Shown here: in pieces, positions 28,901 through 36,583 of the stretch | How positions within the stretch are numbered: position 1 is the first letter of the stretch | How the letters are laid out: each line of letters opens with the position of its first letter | Source: an uncultured Prevotella sp. | GTDB taxonomy: Bacteria > Bacteroidota > Bacteroidia > Bacteroidales > Bacteroidaceae | Length of the DNA stretch: 64,000 bases | Reading direction: 5' to 3' | Assembly: GCA_934230115.1 (NCBI GenBank) | Contig: CAKQEI010000002.1 | Span: forward strand, 1 to 64,000 | Translations under genes and position numbers: made by a program | Notes under the pieces: generated by a model | Database searches by the model: none | Seen by the model: only the letters and a program-made list of their open reading frames with translations | What the model was told of the DNA's origin: nothing

Positions 28901-29928
28901 TGATAGTTGTTCTTCTCGCCATTCAGACTTTCCTTTATGCCGCCATTATCCTTCTGGCTCTCATTATAGCGTTTGCCGTCCTCATAGAGCATGAATCCGT
29001 CCTTTGCCTCTTTCCAGTAGTCGCGGTTGTAGGCATTAAGATGTCCTTCGTAGAATCCGAACTTAGGCATAAGCACTGGTTCGCCCGTGAGCTGATAGAA
29101 GTCGGCAAGTAGTTGCTCGGGCTTCTGGTCTACCATCACAAAGAGGTCGAGATAGTCGTCGGAGTGTTGCAGACGCACAAGGTCGGGATTCTCCGAGCCA
29201 AAGTCGTAGCGTCCTGGGCGGAACGTGTGCCACATCATGCCGTAGCCTGCTGTGCTCCAATAGAAAGGTGTTGGCGAGGCTACTCCTCCGTCTACCCAGT
29301 TGTTGGTGTTCTCTATGGCTATGCTCTCGCCACGATGTGAGAAGCGTCCATTCTGCACACCACCTCCATAGAAGTATTCGCCCTCATGCGACTTCAAAGT
29401 CACGCTTGTGGCTCCGTTTTCAGTTACCGATGGCGTCAGGTTGTCTACCACAGTCTTGCCTGTGCGCAGGTCTACTATGGTTATGTTACCGTTCTGCTTG
29501 TTTATGTTCAGGCTCACAGCAGCTGTTGTCACCTGTATTGTGCCGTCTACATCAATAGGCGAAAGCGCATTGATTGTGCGTCGTGGCGAGTCTACCAATA
29601 TCTTGGCAGGAGGTGTTGCCACAGGGTCGCGCACAATGCCGCCCTTATCGTCGCGGAACAGTCGCAAGATGTTGTCGCCATAGAAGTCGATGGTGAGTCT
29701 ATGTCCATTGGCATAGTTCACCTCTATTGTGTGGTTGTTGATTTGCGCTACGTTCTTTACGATGAGACTCTCTGCCGAGGGCATCGTTGCTGTCTGCGCT
29801 ACAAGTCCCGAACGCAAAGGCAATGCCTCTGCCGAATGCGGCACGCCAGCAAGTGTGGCTACTGCCACCGGCAAGGCGATGGCTACCGAGGCGTGGAGCG
29901 CGATGTTTTTCTTTTTGTTCTGTTTCAT
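25999..29928 (-). CDS. Very large secreted GH31 alpha-glycosidase with FN3, discoidin-like, dockerin and cohesin-like modules
   Basis: A 1309-residue exported GH31 enzyme. ATG at 29928 (MKQNKKKN) is preferred to the TTG four codons upstream. Order: signal region to about residue 36; GH31 N-terminal sandwich; catalytic barrel with KTDVAW (D437, likely nucleophile) and WSGDQTGG (D489, likely acid/base); DUF5110-like sandwich (about 680-760); FN3 domain (about 890-965); F5/8-type C (CBM32-like) domain (about 970-1100); a dockerin repeat pair GDINHDNRIDENDL and GDINQNGLIDAYDI (about 1115-1170); and a C-terminal cohesin-like beta sandwich (about 1190-1305). The long insertions recall GH31 enzymes reported as alpha-N-acetylgalactosaminidases, so alpha-GalNAc, alpha-glucose and alpha-xylose remain open. 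A -7 element lies at 29999. Confidence 0.88.
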   Translation of the reverse strand: MKQNKKKNIALHASVAIALPVAVATLAGVPHSAEALPLRSGLVAQTATMPSAESLIVKNVAQINNHTIEVNYANGHRLTIDFYGDNILRLFRDDKGGIVRDPVATPPAKILVDSPRRTINALSPIDVDGTIQVTTAAVSLNINKQNGNITIVDLRTGKTVVDNLTPSVTENGATSVTLKSHEGEYFYGGGVQNGRFSHRGESIAIENTNNWVDGGVASPTPFYWSTAGYGMMWHTFRPGRYDFGSENPDLVRLQHSDDYLDLFVMVDQKPEQLLADFYQLTGEPVLMPKFGFYEGHLNAYNRDYWKEAKDGFMLYEDGKRYNESQKDNGGIKESLNGEKNNYQFSARAAIDRYLNNDMPLGWFLPNDGYGAGYGQTPTLDGNVENLRQFGDYARSKGVEIGLWTQSDLHPKEGVEALLQRDIVKEVRDAGVRVLKTDVAWVGYGYSFGLNGVADVAQIMPYYGSNARPFIITLDGWAGTQRYATVWSGDQTGGDWEYIRFHIPTFIGSGLAGQPNITSDVDGIFGGKNVPVNVREFQWKTFTPMELNMDGWGANPKYPEVLGEPAASINRSYLKLKSMLMPYTYTIAHEAVSGKPMIRAMFLEYPNDYTHGTQTKYQFLFGPSMLVAPVYQDTRADKEGNDIRNGIYLPEGTWIDYWNGDAYEGGRIINEYPAPLWKIPVFVKADAIIPMTNPNNNPSQIRSDYRAFEIYASDKTQNNGVNASFNLYDDDGTTEAYKQGKSTVTPVDFTVNKGNLVVRVHKTTGSYDGFEPMKQTELRINVTKAPKKVAALLTGDGKKKTVKLAEARSLSEYENGENMYYYDAEPNLNRFSTPGSEAAKVVIKKNAQLLVKIGKMDVTKENVAVTVDGFEFNTAGRLLKHNGTLAAPAVKIAEDGRGVFDLTPSWAAQADADYYEIEHDGMLLSTIHGTSFTVGDLLPEKEYTMRVRAVNRDGASDWTTVTGKTKNNPLEFALKGLKAQTSFKNQSGQSAQKLFDFDEKTQWHSQWGKGEAIPGDMTIDLRSVNKLDRMEYMPREDAGNGTLLEGTISYSKDRQTWSKPVAFAWAKDGSKKTFSFEGNPEARYVKMNLQKAVGNFASGREMYIYKVAGTQSVLQGDINHDNRIDENDLTSYMNYTGLRRGDSDFDYVSSGDINQNGLIDAYDISCVSNELDGGVYYSNDHCSGSLVLTPSRTTYAAGDMIEVKVSGKALHYVNALSFALPYNVAELEYVGIDLIGMKDMVNLTYDRLHTNGQKELLPTFVNRGNNFLLDEGDHDLFVLKFRAKKAGKFALKMKDGMLVDRNLGTVELKN

Positions 29929-29998
29929 AGAAAAAATCAAGTAATATTGTTGTTGTCAAATGTTTACGATTGTTTTTAATATATTCTTTTTGACGATG

Positions 29999-30006
29999 CA
30001 AATTTA
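29999..30006 (-). promoter_or_regulatory. Candidate -7 element for the GH31 gene
   Basis: Minus strand TAAATTTG, a TAnnTTTG match 71 bases before the start codon. The 21-base tandem repeat lies about 70-150 bases further upstream. Confidence 0.5.
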
Positions 30007-30077
30007 GATAAAATTTCCGAATTATAAGCCAGTTGGGATAAAAAAACCAAAATGAATGTATCCGACAGAAAAGCTTC

Positions 30078-30154
30078 GTATCAAGGCATGATACGATCAT
30101 TTCAAGGCACAATACGGTCGTATCAAGGCATGATACGATCATTTCATAACACGC
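30078..30154. repeat. 21-base tandem repeat, about 3.5 units
   Basis: Units begin at about 30078, 30099, 30120 and 30141: TATCAAGGCATGATACGATCA, TTTCAAGGCACAATACGGTCG, the first again exactly, then a half copy. The exact 29-base block 30076-30104 recurs at 30118-30146. It lies in the 403-base gap between the divergent GH31 and lipoprotein genes. The 21-base period equals two DNA turns, so phased protein binding is possible. Confidence 0.85.
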
Positions 30155-30284
30155 AACAGTTCTTTATGTGGGTTGAAACATGTAGCCTGTGTTGACGAGG
30201 AGAATGAGTTGATGGGAATAGAGAATAGGGAAATCCCTACCTATTAATATGGTTTTAACCTTTATCTAATTGAAATACTTTTCT

Positions 30285-30292
30285 TAAATTTG
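30285..30292 (+). promoter_or_regulatory. Candidate -7 element for the orphan lipoprotein
   Basis: TAAATTTG on the plus strand, 40 bases before the chosen ATG at 30332. Because the predicted start of transcription is near 30299, the in-frame ATG at 30290 would be excluded. Confidence 0.55.
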
Positions 30293-30331
30293 CAATCAGA
30301 AAACATATTTAATCACTTAACAACGACGATT

Positions 30332-31078
30332 ATGAAACGCATTTACTATTTCATTACACTCCTATTTCTGGCTGCAGCACCAATGACATTCACAAGCTGT
30401 GATAATGACGACCCATTTTACTGGGACGACAATTATTGGGGCAACGACTGGAGCGAAGACAATGGCTATGACAAGAACGACAAGACTCCACTTGACGTAC
30501 AAATGGCACAGGTGCTAAACGGATCATGGACGGGAACTGTGGTGAACGAATACTACGACGAGGACGGAAAACGCGTGAAGACACAATGCGACGTGGACTT
30601 CGACTTCACACAATACACTGTCAACTCCAACCAAGGCAGCGGCACGGAAACCGACTATGCACCTCTCTACGACAACTACGGAAAGCCCATATACGACGAG
30701 AATGGAAAACAAATGTACGAATCGCAGACTCTGAAGTTCAAATGGAACTTCGACTCACGCTCATACATGCTCTACCTCACCTACGATAGCGGTATGCGCT
30801 TTGTCATTGACACCGACCCCAACAAACGTGAGTTCTTCCTTGGCTACGACGAGAAAGAGAAATGGGACTTCTTCGAGGCTGTGATGAACCAAGTGGGAGG
30901 CAACGAGCGCGCTACCATCAAATGTGAACGCGTGACTCAAAACCGCTCAGCCAAGAGCAAGGCTGCACAAGCAGGCATGGCTGAAACGCAGCCCAACGCT
31001 GCAAAGCTATCCTTTGGAAAAGCCTTTATTGCCAAGCAGGAGGCAGAGAATGTGCCATTTGCACTGCGCAAAAGGTAG
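30332..31078 (+). CDS. Uncharacterised lipoprotein with a Tyr/Asp-rich N-terminus
   Basis: A 248-residue protein with a lipoprotein signal (MKRIYYFITLLFLAAAPM, then FTSC as lipobox, C at about residue 23). The mature start is very rich in D, W, Y and N (DNDDPFYWDDNYWGNDW). The middle of the protein reads like a beta-strand domain (LNGSWTGTVVNEYYDEDGKR, VDFDFTQYTV, FKWNFDSRSYMLYLTYDSGM) with alternating polar and aromatic residues, as seen in lipocalin-like Bacteroidetes lipoproteins. No function is recognised. The ATG at 30332 is chosen because of the lipobox spacing and the promoter at 30285. It stands alone between the GH31 gene and purH. Confidence 0.75.
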   Translation: MKRIYYFITLLFLAAAPMTFTSCDNDDPFYWDDNYWGNDWSEDNGYDKNDKTPLDVQMAQVLNGSWTGTVVNEYYDEDGKRVKTQCDVDFDFTQYTVNSNQGSGTETDYAPLYDNYGKPIYDENGKQMYESQTLKFKWNFDSRSYMLYLTYDSGMRFVIDTDPNKREFFLGYDEKEKWDFFEAVMNQVGGNERATIKCERVTQNRSAKSKAAQAGMAETQPNAAKLSFGKAFIAKQEAENVPFALRKR

Positions 31079-31159
31079 TTGTAAAGGGCATAAATCAACA
31101 AATAAGCGCGTCTTGATGTTTTTTTAGCATTTAAAATATGTAATATCCGTTGTTTTTGC

Positions 31160-31167
31160 TAACTTTG
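31160..31167 (+). promoter_or_regulatory. Candidate -7 element for purH and the mre cluster
   Basis: TAACTTTG, an exact TAnnTTTG match, 53 bases before the purH ATG at 31221. No clear -33 box. Confidence 0.55.
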
Positions 31168-31220
31168 CACTTTAAAACATAGAGAACTTGTTTAAAGACA
31201 TCAATAATAGTAAAAGTTTT

Positions 31221-31814
31221 ATGGCTGGAACAAAAAAAATCAAGACCGCGCTTGTATCTGTATTCCACAAGGACGGTCTCGACGAGCTCCTCAAGAAGCT
31301 CAACGCAGAAGGTGTTAAATTCCTTTCCACTGGTGGTACACAGGCTTTCATCGAGTCGCTTGGCTTTGAATGCCAGGCTGTAGAGAGCGTAACCTCATAC
31401 CCGTCAATCCTTGGCGGACGCGTGAAGACTCTTCACCCACGCATCTTTGGAGGCATTCTCGCACGCCGCGAAAACGAGGGCGACCTTAACCAGATGGCTG
31501 AGTATGCCATTCCCGAAATCGACCTCGTGATTGTAGACCTCTACCCATTCGAGCAGACTGTGGCAAGCGGCGCAAGCGATGCCGACATCATCGAGAAGAT
31601 TGACATAGGCGGCATCTCTCTTATCCGCGCTGGAGCCAAGAACTTCAACGACGTGGTGATTGTGCCAAGCAAGGCTGAATATCCCGTATTGCTCGACATA
31701 CTCAACAAGAAGGGCGCAGAGACCGACCTCGCCGAGCGCAAGATGTTTGCAGAACGCGCATTCGGAGTGAGCAGCCACTACGACACTGCAATCCACGAGT
31801 GGTTTGCTAAATAG
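31221..31814 (+). CDS. purH: IMP cyclohydrolase, stand-alone N-terminal half of PurH
   Basis: A 197-residue protein equal to the methylglyoxal-synthase-like cyclohydrolase domain of PurH, which closes FAICAR to IMP in the last step of purine synthesis. Motifs: ALVSVFHKDGLDELL, FLSTGGTQAF, SILGGRVKTLHPRIFGGILARR and VIVDLYPFEQTV, ending IDIGGISLIRAGAKNF. Normal PurH is about 510 residues with the AICAR transformylase fused behind; here a stop follows the first domain, and a separate transformylase is encoded at 45523-46704. The ATG at 31221 is chosen over an in-frame ATG 33 bases upstream because homologues begin at this position. It heads the mre cluster. Confidence 0.92.
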   Translation: MAGTKKIKTALVSVFHKDGLDELLKKLNAEGVKFLSTGGTQAFIESLGFECQAVESVTSYPSILGGRVKTLHPRIFGGILARRENEGDLNQMAEYAIPEIDLVIVDLYPFEQTVASGASDADIIEKIDIGGISLIRAGAKNFNDVVIVPSKAEYPVLLDILNKKGAETDLAERKMFAERAFGVSSHYDTAIHEWFAK

Positions 31815-31835
31815 AATTAGGAATTAGGAGTTTTT

Positions 31836-31993
31836 GAGTTTTGAATTATCGGCATAGCCGATTTGGAATTGTTCAATTAGGAATTGAGAATTCACAACTT
31901 ATAACTAAGAATTCATAACTCATAGCTAAGAATTCACAACTCTGAACTCCCAACTCATAATTCAAAATCGGCAAAGCCGATAATTCAAAACTC
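31836..31993. repeat. AT-rich spacer framed by an 18-base perfect inverted repeat
   Basis: GAGTTTTGAATTATCGGC (31836-31853) is the reverse complement of 31976-31993. Each arm also contains its own small hairpin around ATCGGC/GCCGAT. Between them are degenerate direct repeats of the type AATTCATAACTC. It fills the 205 bases between purH and mreB; no ORF is evident. Confidence 0.75.
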
Positions 31994-32019
31994 ATAACTC
32001 AAAATTCAAAATTCATTAA

Positions 32020-33042
32020 ATGGGATTTTTTTCTTTCGTACAGGAAATTGCGATGGACCTTGGCACTGCCAACACCATTATCATCAGCGACGACAAGATC
32101 GTTGTTGACGAACCTTCGGTGGTGGCTCTTGACCGTCGCACCGACAAAATGATTGCTGTCGGCTCGAAGGCGAAGATGATGTATGAGAAGACTCACGACA
32201 ACATCAAAACCATCCGACCACTCCGCGACGGAGTGATTGCCGACTTTACCGCTTGCGAACAAATGATGCGCGGCCTCATCAAAATGGTTCATACCGGAAG
32301 CCGCTTCTTCTCACCATCGCTCCGCATGGTTATTGGCGTACCTTCAGGCTCTACCGAGGTTGAGCTTCGTGCCGTGCGCGACAGCGCCGAACATGCCGAC
32401 GGACGCGATGTATACCTTATCTTCGAGCCAATGGCTGCTGCCATAGGTATCGGTATCGACGTGGAAGCTCCCGAGGGCAACATGATAGTAGACATAGGTG
32501 GAGGCTCTACCGAAATCGCTGTCATATCATTGGGTGGCATAGTGTCGAACAACTCTATCCGCACTGCGGGCGACGACCTCACTGCCGACATTCAGGAATA
32601 TATGTCGCGCCAGCACAACGTGAAGGTGTCGGAGCGTATGGCTGAGCGTATCAAGATACACGTGGGTTCTGCACTCACCGAACTTGGCGACGAGGCTCCT
32701 GAAGACTTCATCGTGCATGGTCCTAACCGTATCACAGCTCTGCCTATGGAGGTGCCTGTATGCTATCAGGAGATTGCCCACTGTCTCGACAAGACTGTGG
32801 CAAAGATTGAGAACGCCGTACTCTCGGCTCTCGAAAACACTCCCCCAGAGCTTTATGCCGACATCGTGAAGAACGGTATCTACCTCTCAGGCGGCGGTGC
32901 CTTGCTTCGTGGCTTGGACAAGCGCTTGAGCGACAAGATAAACATTCCGTTCCACATTGCCGAAGACCCATTGCACAGCGTGGCAAAGGGCGCAGGCGTG
33001 GCTCTTAAGAACATCGACCGTTTCTCATTCCTGATGAGATAA
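32020..33042 (+). CDS. mreB: Rod shape-determining protein MreB
   Basis: A 340-residue actin-like filament protein that guides lateral wall synthesis. Actin-fold motifs are seen: the phosphate-1 loop MDLGTANTII (about residues 12-21), EPMAAAIGIGIDV, IVDIGGGSTEIAVISLGG (phosphate-2 region) and LSGGGALLRGLDKRL (adenosine region). Length is typical. It is the first shape gene after purH and is followed by mreC, mreD, mrdA and rodA on the same strand, the conserved elongasome order. Confidence 0.96.
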   Translation: MGFFSFVQEIAMDLGTANTIIISDDKIVVDEPSVVALDRRTDKMIAVGSKAKMMYEKTHDNIKTIRPLRDGVIADFTACEQMMRGLIKMVHTGSRFFSPSLRMVIGVPSGSTEVELRAVRDSAEHADGRDVYLIFEPMAAAIGIGIDVEAPEGNMIVDIGGGSTEIAVISLGGIVSNNSIRTAGDDLTADIQEYMSRQHNVKVSERMAERIKIHVGSALTELGDEAPEDFIVHGPNRITALPMEVPVCYQEIAHCLDKTVAKIENAVLSALENTPPELYADIVKNGIYLSGGGALLRGLDKRLSDKINIPFHIAEDPLHSVAKGAGVALKNIDRFSFLMR

Positions 33043-33045
33043 TAT

Positions 33046-33166
33046 AAAAGTAAAAAAGTAAAAAAGTAAAGAAGTAAGAAGGGTGCGGCAATAAGTCGCG
33101 CTGAACAGTGGCAACAAAAAGCCACCGTCTTTACTTTTTTACTTTTTTGCTCTTTTACTTTTTTAG
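33046..33166. repeat. A/T-rich inverted repeat between mreB and mreC
   Basis: AAAAAAGTAAAAAAGTAAAG (33052-33071) is the exact reverse complement of 33129-33148. Both arms lie in tracts of AAAAAGT or ACTTTTT direct repeats. A small GTGGC/GCCAC hairpin sits in the middle. Possibly an mRNA processing or attenuation structure inside the operon. Confidence 0.7.
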
Positions 33167-33176
33167 TTTTACAATA

Positions 33177-34037
33177 ATGCGCAACCTATTAGATTTTCTC
33201 GCCCGCCACAACCACTGGTTTGTATTCGTACTGCTCGAAGTGATAAGCTTCGTGCTGCTGTTCCACTACAACAGCTATCAGGGCAGTGTTTGGTTTTCAT
33301 CGGCAAACGCCGTGAGCGGCAAGGTATATGAATGGAATTCTGCCGTGGGACAGTTCTTCTCGCTTACCGAGGTAAACCGACAACTCACCGAGCGCAACCT
33401 CTATCTTGAACGCGAGGTGGCTCAGCTCACCGAACAGATAGAGCGCACCACAAAAGACTCCACTCTCGTTGAGCGCATGCAGCAAGACGTGATGAAAGGC
33501 TTTGAGACAATACCGGCAAAGGTGGTAAGCTCGTCGCTTGACAAAGCCAACAACTTCATGACTATCAACAAAGGTACCGCCGACGGAGTGAAGAAAGACA
33601 TGGGCGTAGTGAGCGGAACGGGAGTTGTGGGCATAGTTTATCTCACAAGCGACCACTACTCGGTGGTAATACCCGTGCTCAGCCAACAATCGAACATCAG
33701 CTGCTCCATAAAGGGCAGAGGCTACTTCGGCTACCTGCACTGGACAGGCGGCTCACCCGAATATGCCTACATCGACGACATTCCACGACATGCACACTTC
33801 AAGCTCGGCGACTACATTATCACCTCAGGCTACTCATCAGTGTTTCCTGCAGGCATCATTGTTGGACGCATAAAGCATGTCTACAACTCGGAGAACGGCA
33901 TGTCCTACCGACTTAAGGTGACACTGTCGACCGACTTCGCACGACTCCGCGACGTGTGCGTTATCAATGACCGTGAGATGGACAAGAAACTTGAGATATT
34001 GCGTGCCGCAGAAGACTCGCTCAAGGCACGCGAATAA
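33177..34037 (+). CDS. mreC: Cell-shape protein MreC
   Basis: A 286-residue periplasmic scaffold linking MreB to PBP2. One N-terminal membrane helix (about residues 13-29), a coiled coil near residues 60-95 (LTERNLYLEREVAQLTEQIER), then the MreC beta domains (VVSSSLDKANNFMTINKGTADGVKKDMGV). The open frame extends 23 codons upstream through the A/T repeat, but ATG at 33177 (MRNLLDFLARHNH) matches the family start. Confidence 0.93.
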   Translation: MRNLLDFLARHNHWFVFVLLEVISFVLLFHYNSYQGSVWFSSANAVSGKVYEWNSAVGQFFSLTEVNRQLTERNLYLEREVAQLTEQIERTTKDSTLVERMQQDVMKGFETIPAKVVSSSLDKANNFMTINKGTADGVKKDMGVVSGTGVVGIVYLTSDHYSVVIPVLSQQSNISCSIKGRGYFGYLHWTGGSPEYAYIDDIPRHAHFKLGDYIITSGYSSVFPAGIIVGRIKHVYNSENGMSYRLKVTLSTDFARLRDVCVINDREMDKKLEILRAAEDSLKARE

Positions 34038-34055
34038 CAAAATCCACATACACAC

Positions 34056-34559
34056 ATGAATTTGAACATCATCAGAAACTTCGTTTTCTTCATCATACTG
34101 CTCATAGTGCAGGTGCTTGTGCTCAACCATATCCGACTGTTCGGATGTGCCACACCTCTGCTATACGCCTATTTTGTGCTGCCTATGCAGCGCAACCAGG
34201 CTAAATGGGCAACACTCGTTTGGTGCTTCACACTCGGACTGGCTGTAGACACATTCTCCAACACACCGGGGGTGGCTGCTGCCACAATGACACTTGCAGC
34301 TCTTTTGCAGCCTTATCTGCTCGAACTGTTTGTGCCACGCGACAGTGCCGACGACCTGACACCTTCGTTTCGCACACTTGGAGTGTCGAAATTCGTGAGC
34401 TACACCATTATCCTTGTGCTTATATGCTGCATGGCGTTCTTCACCATCGAGGCGTTCAACCTCTACAACTGGATGCAATGGGCAAGCAGTATTGTTGGCA
34501 GCACGATATTGACAGTGATACTCATATTGGTAATTGAAAACGTAAGAGACAGAAAATGA
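34056..34559 (+). CDS. mreD: Cell-shape protein MreD
   Basis: A 167-residue membrane protein with about five hydrophobic helices (for example VFFIILLIVQVLVLNHI and YTIILVLICCMAFFTI), matching MreD in size and position. It completes the MreBCD complex in the cytoplasmic membrane. Its stop overlaps the mrdA start as ATGA (34556-34559), so the two are translationally coupled. Confidence 0.9.
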   Translation: MNLNIIRNFVFFIILLIVQVLVLNHIRLFGCATPLLYAYFVLPMQRNQAKWATLVWCFTLGLAVDTFSNTPGVAAATMTLAALLQPYLLELFVPRDSADDLTPSFRTLGVSKFVSYTIILVLICCMAFFTIEAFNLYNWMQWASSIVGSTILTVILILVIENVRDRK

Positions 34560-36544
34560 GTAAATTCAACCTCGAAAATCGTCGTTTTGTGCTTAGCGGA
34601 GTGGCGGTGGCTATTGTCACCATCTACATCATACGCCTATTCACTCTGCAACTCATGAGCGACGACTACAAGAAGAATGCCGACTCCAACGCTTTTCTCA
34701 AGAAGATAGAGTTTCCGTCGCGCGGTGCCATCTACGACCGCAACGGTAGACTGATGGTGTACAACCAACCTGCCTACGACATCATGGTGGTGATGAACGA
34801 GGCAAAAGGACGCATCGACACCACAGAGTTCTGCCAGGCTCTCGGCATAACCAAGGAGTTCTTCATAAAGCGAATGGACGACATAAAGGACTACTCCAAG
34901 AATCCAGGCTACTCGCGGTTCACACAACAGTTGTTCATGAGCCAACTAAGCAACGAGGAATTCTCGGTGTTCCAAGAGAAGATGTTCCGATTCCCAGGCT
35001 TTTATGTGCAGCGTCGAAGCATACGCCAATACCAGACTGGCGTTGCAGCACATGTGCTCGGAGATGTGGCTGAAGTGTCGCCTGCAGATATCGAGGACGA
35101 CAACTACTATCAGCCGGGCGACTACATAGGCAAACTCGGTGTGGAGAAGAGCTACGAGAAGGAGTTGAGGGGCGAGAAAGGAGTGCAGATACTTCTGCGC
35201 GACGCACGCGGACGCATACAAGGCAAATACAAGAACGGCGAATACGACCGACGACCAGTGGCTGGCAAAGACCTTACTCTGGGCATAGACGAGAAACTGC
35301 AAGCTCTCGGCGAAAGACTCATGGAGGGAAAGATAGGCTCCATAGTGGCTCTCGACCCTCAGACGGGCGAAATACTTGCAATGGTGTCAGCACCAAGCTA
35401 CGACCCACGCATTATGGTGGGACGCTCACGATCCAAAAACCACAAGCTGCTGTCGAAGGACGCTTGGAAACCATTGCTCAACCGCTCCATCATGGGTATG
35501 TATCCTCCGGGCTCTACATTCAAGACCTCGCAGGCTCTGACCTATATGACAGAGGGCATCATAACGCCAAGCACGGCATTTCCTTGCCACCGCGGTTTCT
35601 ACTGCCGCGGATTGCACGTGGGTTGCCACTCTCATGCAGCACCCATCGCTCTTATAGACGCCATAAGCACATCATGCAATGCCTACTTCTGTTGGGGACT
35701 ATACTACATGATGGGCAACCGTGCGAAATACAAGAATCCTTACGATGCCATGAACGTATGGCGCGACTATATGGTGAGCATGGGATTTGGCTATAAACTC
35801 GGCATCGACTTGCCGGGCGAGAAACGCGGAATGATTCCTAACGCCGACTACTATGACCGCAACTACAAAGGCTCGTGGAACGGACTCACCATCATATCCA
35901 TCTCCATAGGACAGGGCGAGGTGACACTCACTCCATTGCAGATAGCCAACCTTGGAGCAACCATTGCCAACCGTGGCTATTACTATGTGCCTCACGTAGT
36001 GCGTAAGGTGGAAGGCGAACCGCTCGACACTCTCTACCGCAACCGCCACTACACAAAGGCTTCGCGACGTGCCTACGACTATGTGGTGGCAGGTATGCGC
36101 TCATCGGCCTTGAAGGGTACGTGTAAGATGCTGTCGCGACTGCCGTTCGAGGCATGTGGCAAGACGGGTACTGCACAGAACCATGGACGCGACCACTCTG
36201 TGTTCATGGGCTTTGCACCAATGAACAATCCTAAGATTGCCATTGCCGTATACGTAGAGAACGGAGGATGGGGCGCCGACTTCGGTGTACCTATAGGCGG
36301 ACTGATGATGGAGCAATATCTCACCGGAAAGCTGTCACCCTCTGCCGAGGCACAAGCTGCCGCAATGCAGAAACGACGCATTGGCTATGGTCCACGATTC
36401 CCGGGACAGGAGAAGGCGAAAGCTGCAAAGAAGAAGGCAGAAGCCAAGAAAAAGGCTAAGGAAACTGCCGAGAAAGACAGCAAGGACAACAACGTGCCCG
36501 AGGCAATAGCAAAACCATCGGAGGGAAATGCCGTAGCACCATAA
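34556..36544 (+). CDS. mrdA: Penicillin-binding protein 2 (elongation transpeptidase)
   Basis: A 662-residue class B PBP that cross-links lateral wall peptidoglycan. One N-terminal anchor helix (VLSGVAVAIVTIYIIRLF), the pedestal motif FPSRGAIYDRNGRLMVYN, and the transpeptidase motifs SxxK (GSTFKTSQ, about residue 321), SxN (STSCN) and KTG (CGKTGTAQN). A C-terminal tail of about 45 residues is rich in K, A and E (KAKAAKKKAEAKKKAKE) and is absent from E. coli PBP2; it is probably flexible and periplasmic. Forms the elongasome core with RodA. Confidence 0.95.
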   Translation: MSKFNLENRRFVLSGVAVAIVTIYIIRLFTLQLMSDDYKKNADSNAFLKKIEFPSRGAIYDRNGRLMVYNQPAYDIMVVMNEAKGRIDTTEFCQALGITKEFFIKRMDDIKDYSKNPGYSRFTQQLFMSQLSNEEFSVFQEKMFRFPGFYVQRRSIRQYQTGVAAHVLGDVAEVSPADIEDDNYYQPGDYIGKLGVEKSYEKELRGEKGVQILLRDARGRIQGKYKNGEYDRRPVAGKDLTLGIDEKLQALGERLMEGKIGSIVALDPQTGEILAMVSAPSYDPRIMVGRSRSKNHKLLSKDAWKPLLNRSIMGMYPPGSTFKTSQALTYMTEGIITPSTAFPCHRGFYCRGLHVGCHSHAAPIALIDAISTSCNAYFCWGLYYMMGNRAKYKNPYDAMNVWRDYMVSMGFGYKLGIDLPGEKRGMIPNADYYDRNYKGSWNGLTIISISIGQGEVTLTPLQIANLGATIANRGYYYVPHVVRKVEGEPLDTLYRNRHYTKASRRAYDYVVAGMRSSALKGTCKMLSRLPFEACGKTGTAQNHGRDHSVFMGFAPMNNPKIAIAVYVENGGWGADFGVPIGGLMMEQYLTGKLSPSAEAQAAAMQKRRIGYGPRFPGQEKAKAAKKKAEAKKKAKETAEKDSKDNNVPEAIAKPSEGNAVAP

Positions 36545-36583
36545 ATCTCAATTCTTAATTTTCAATTCTTAATTGTAATTGTC

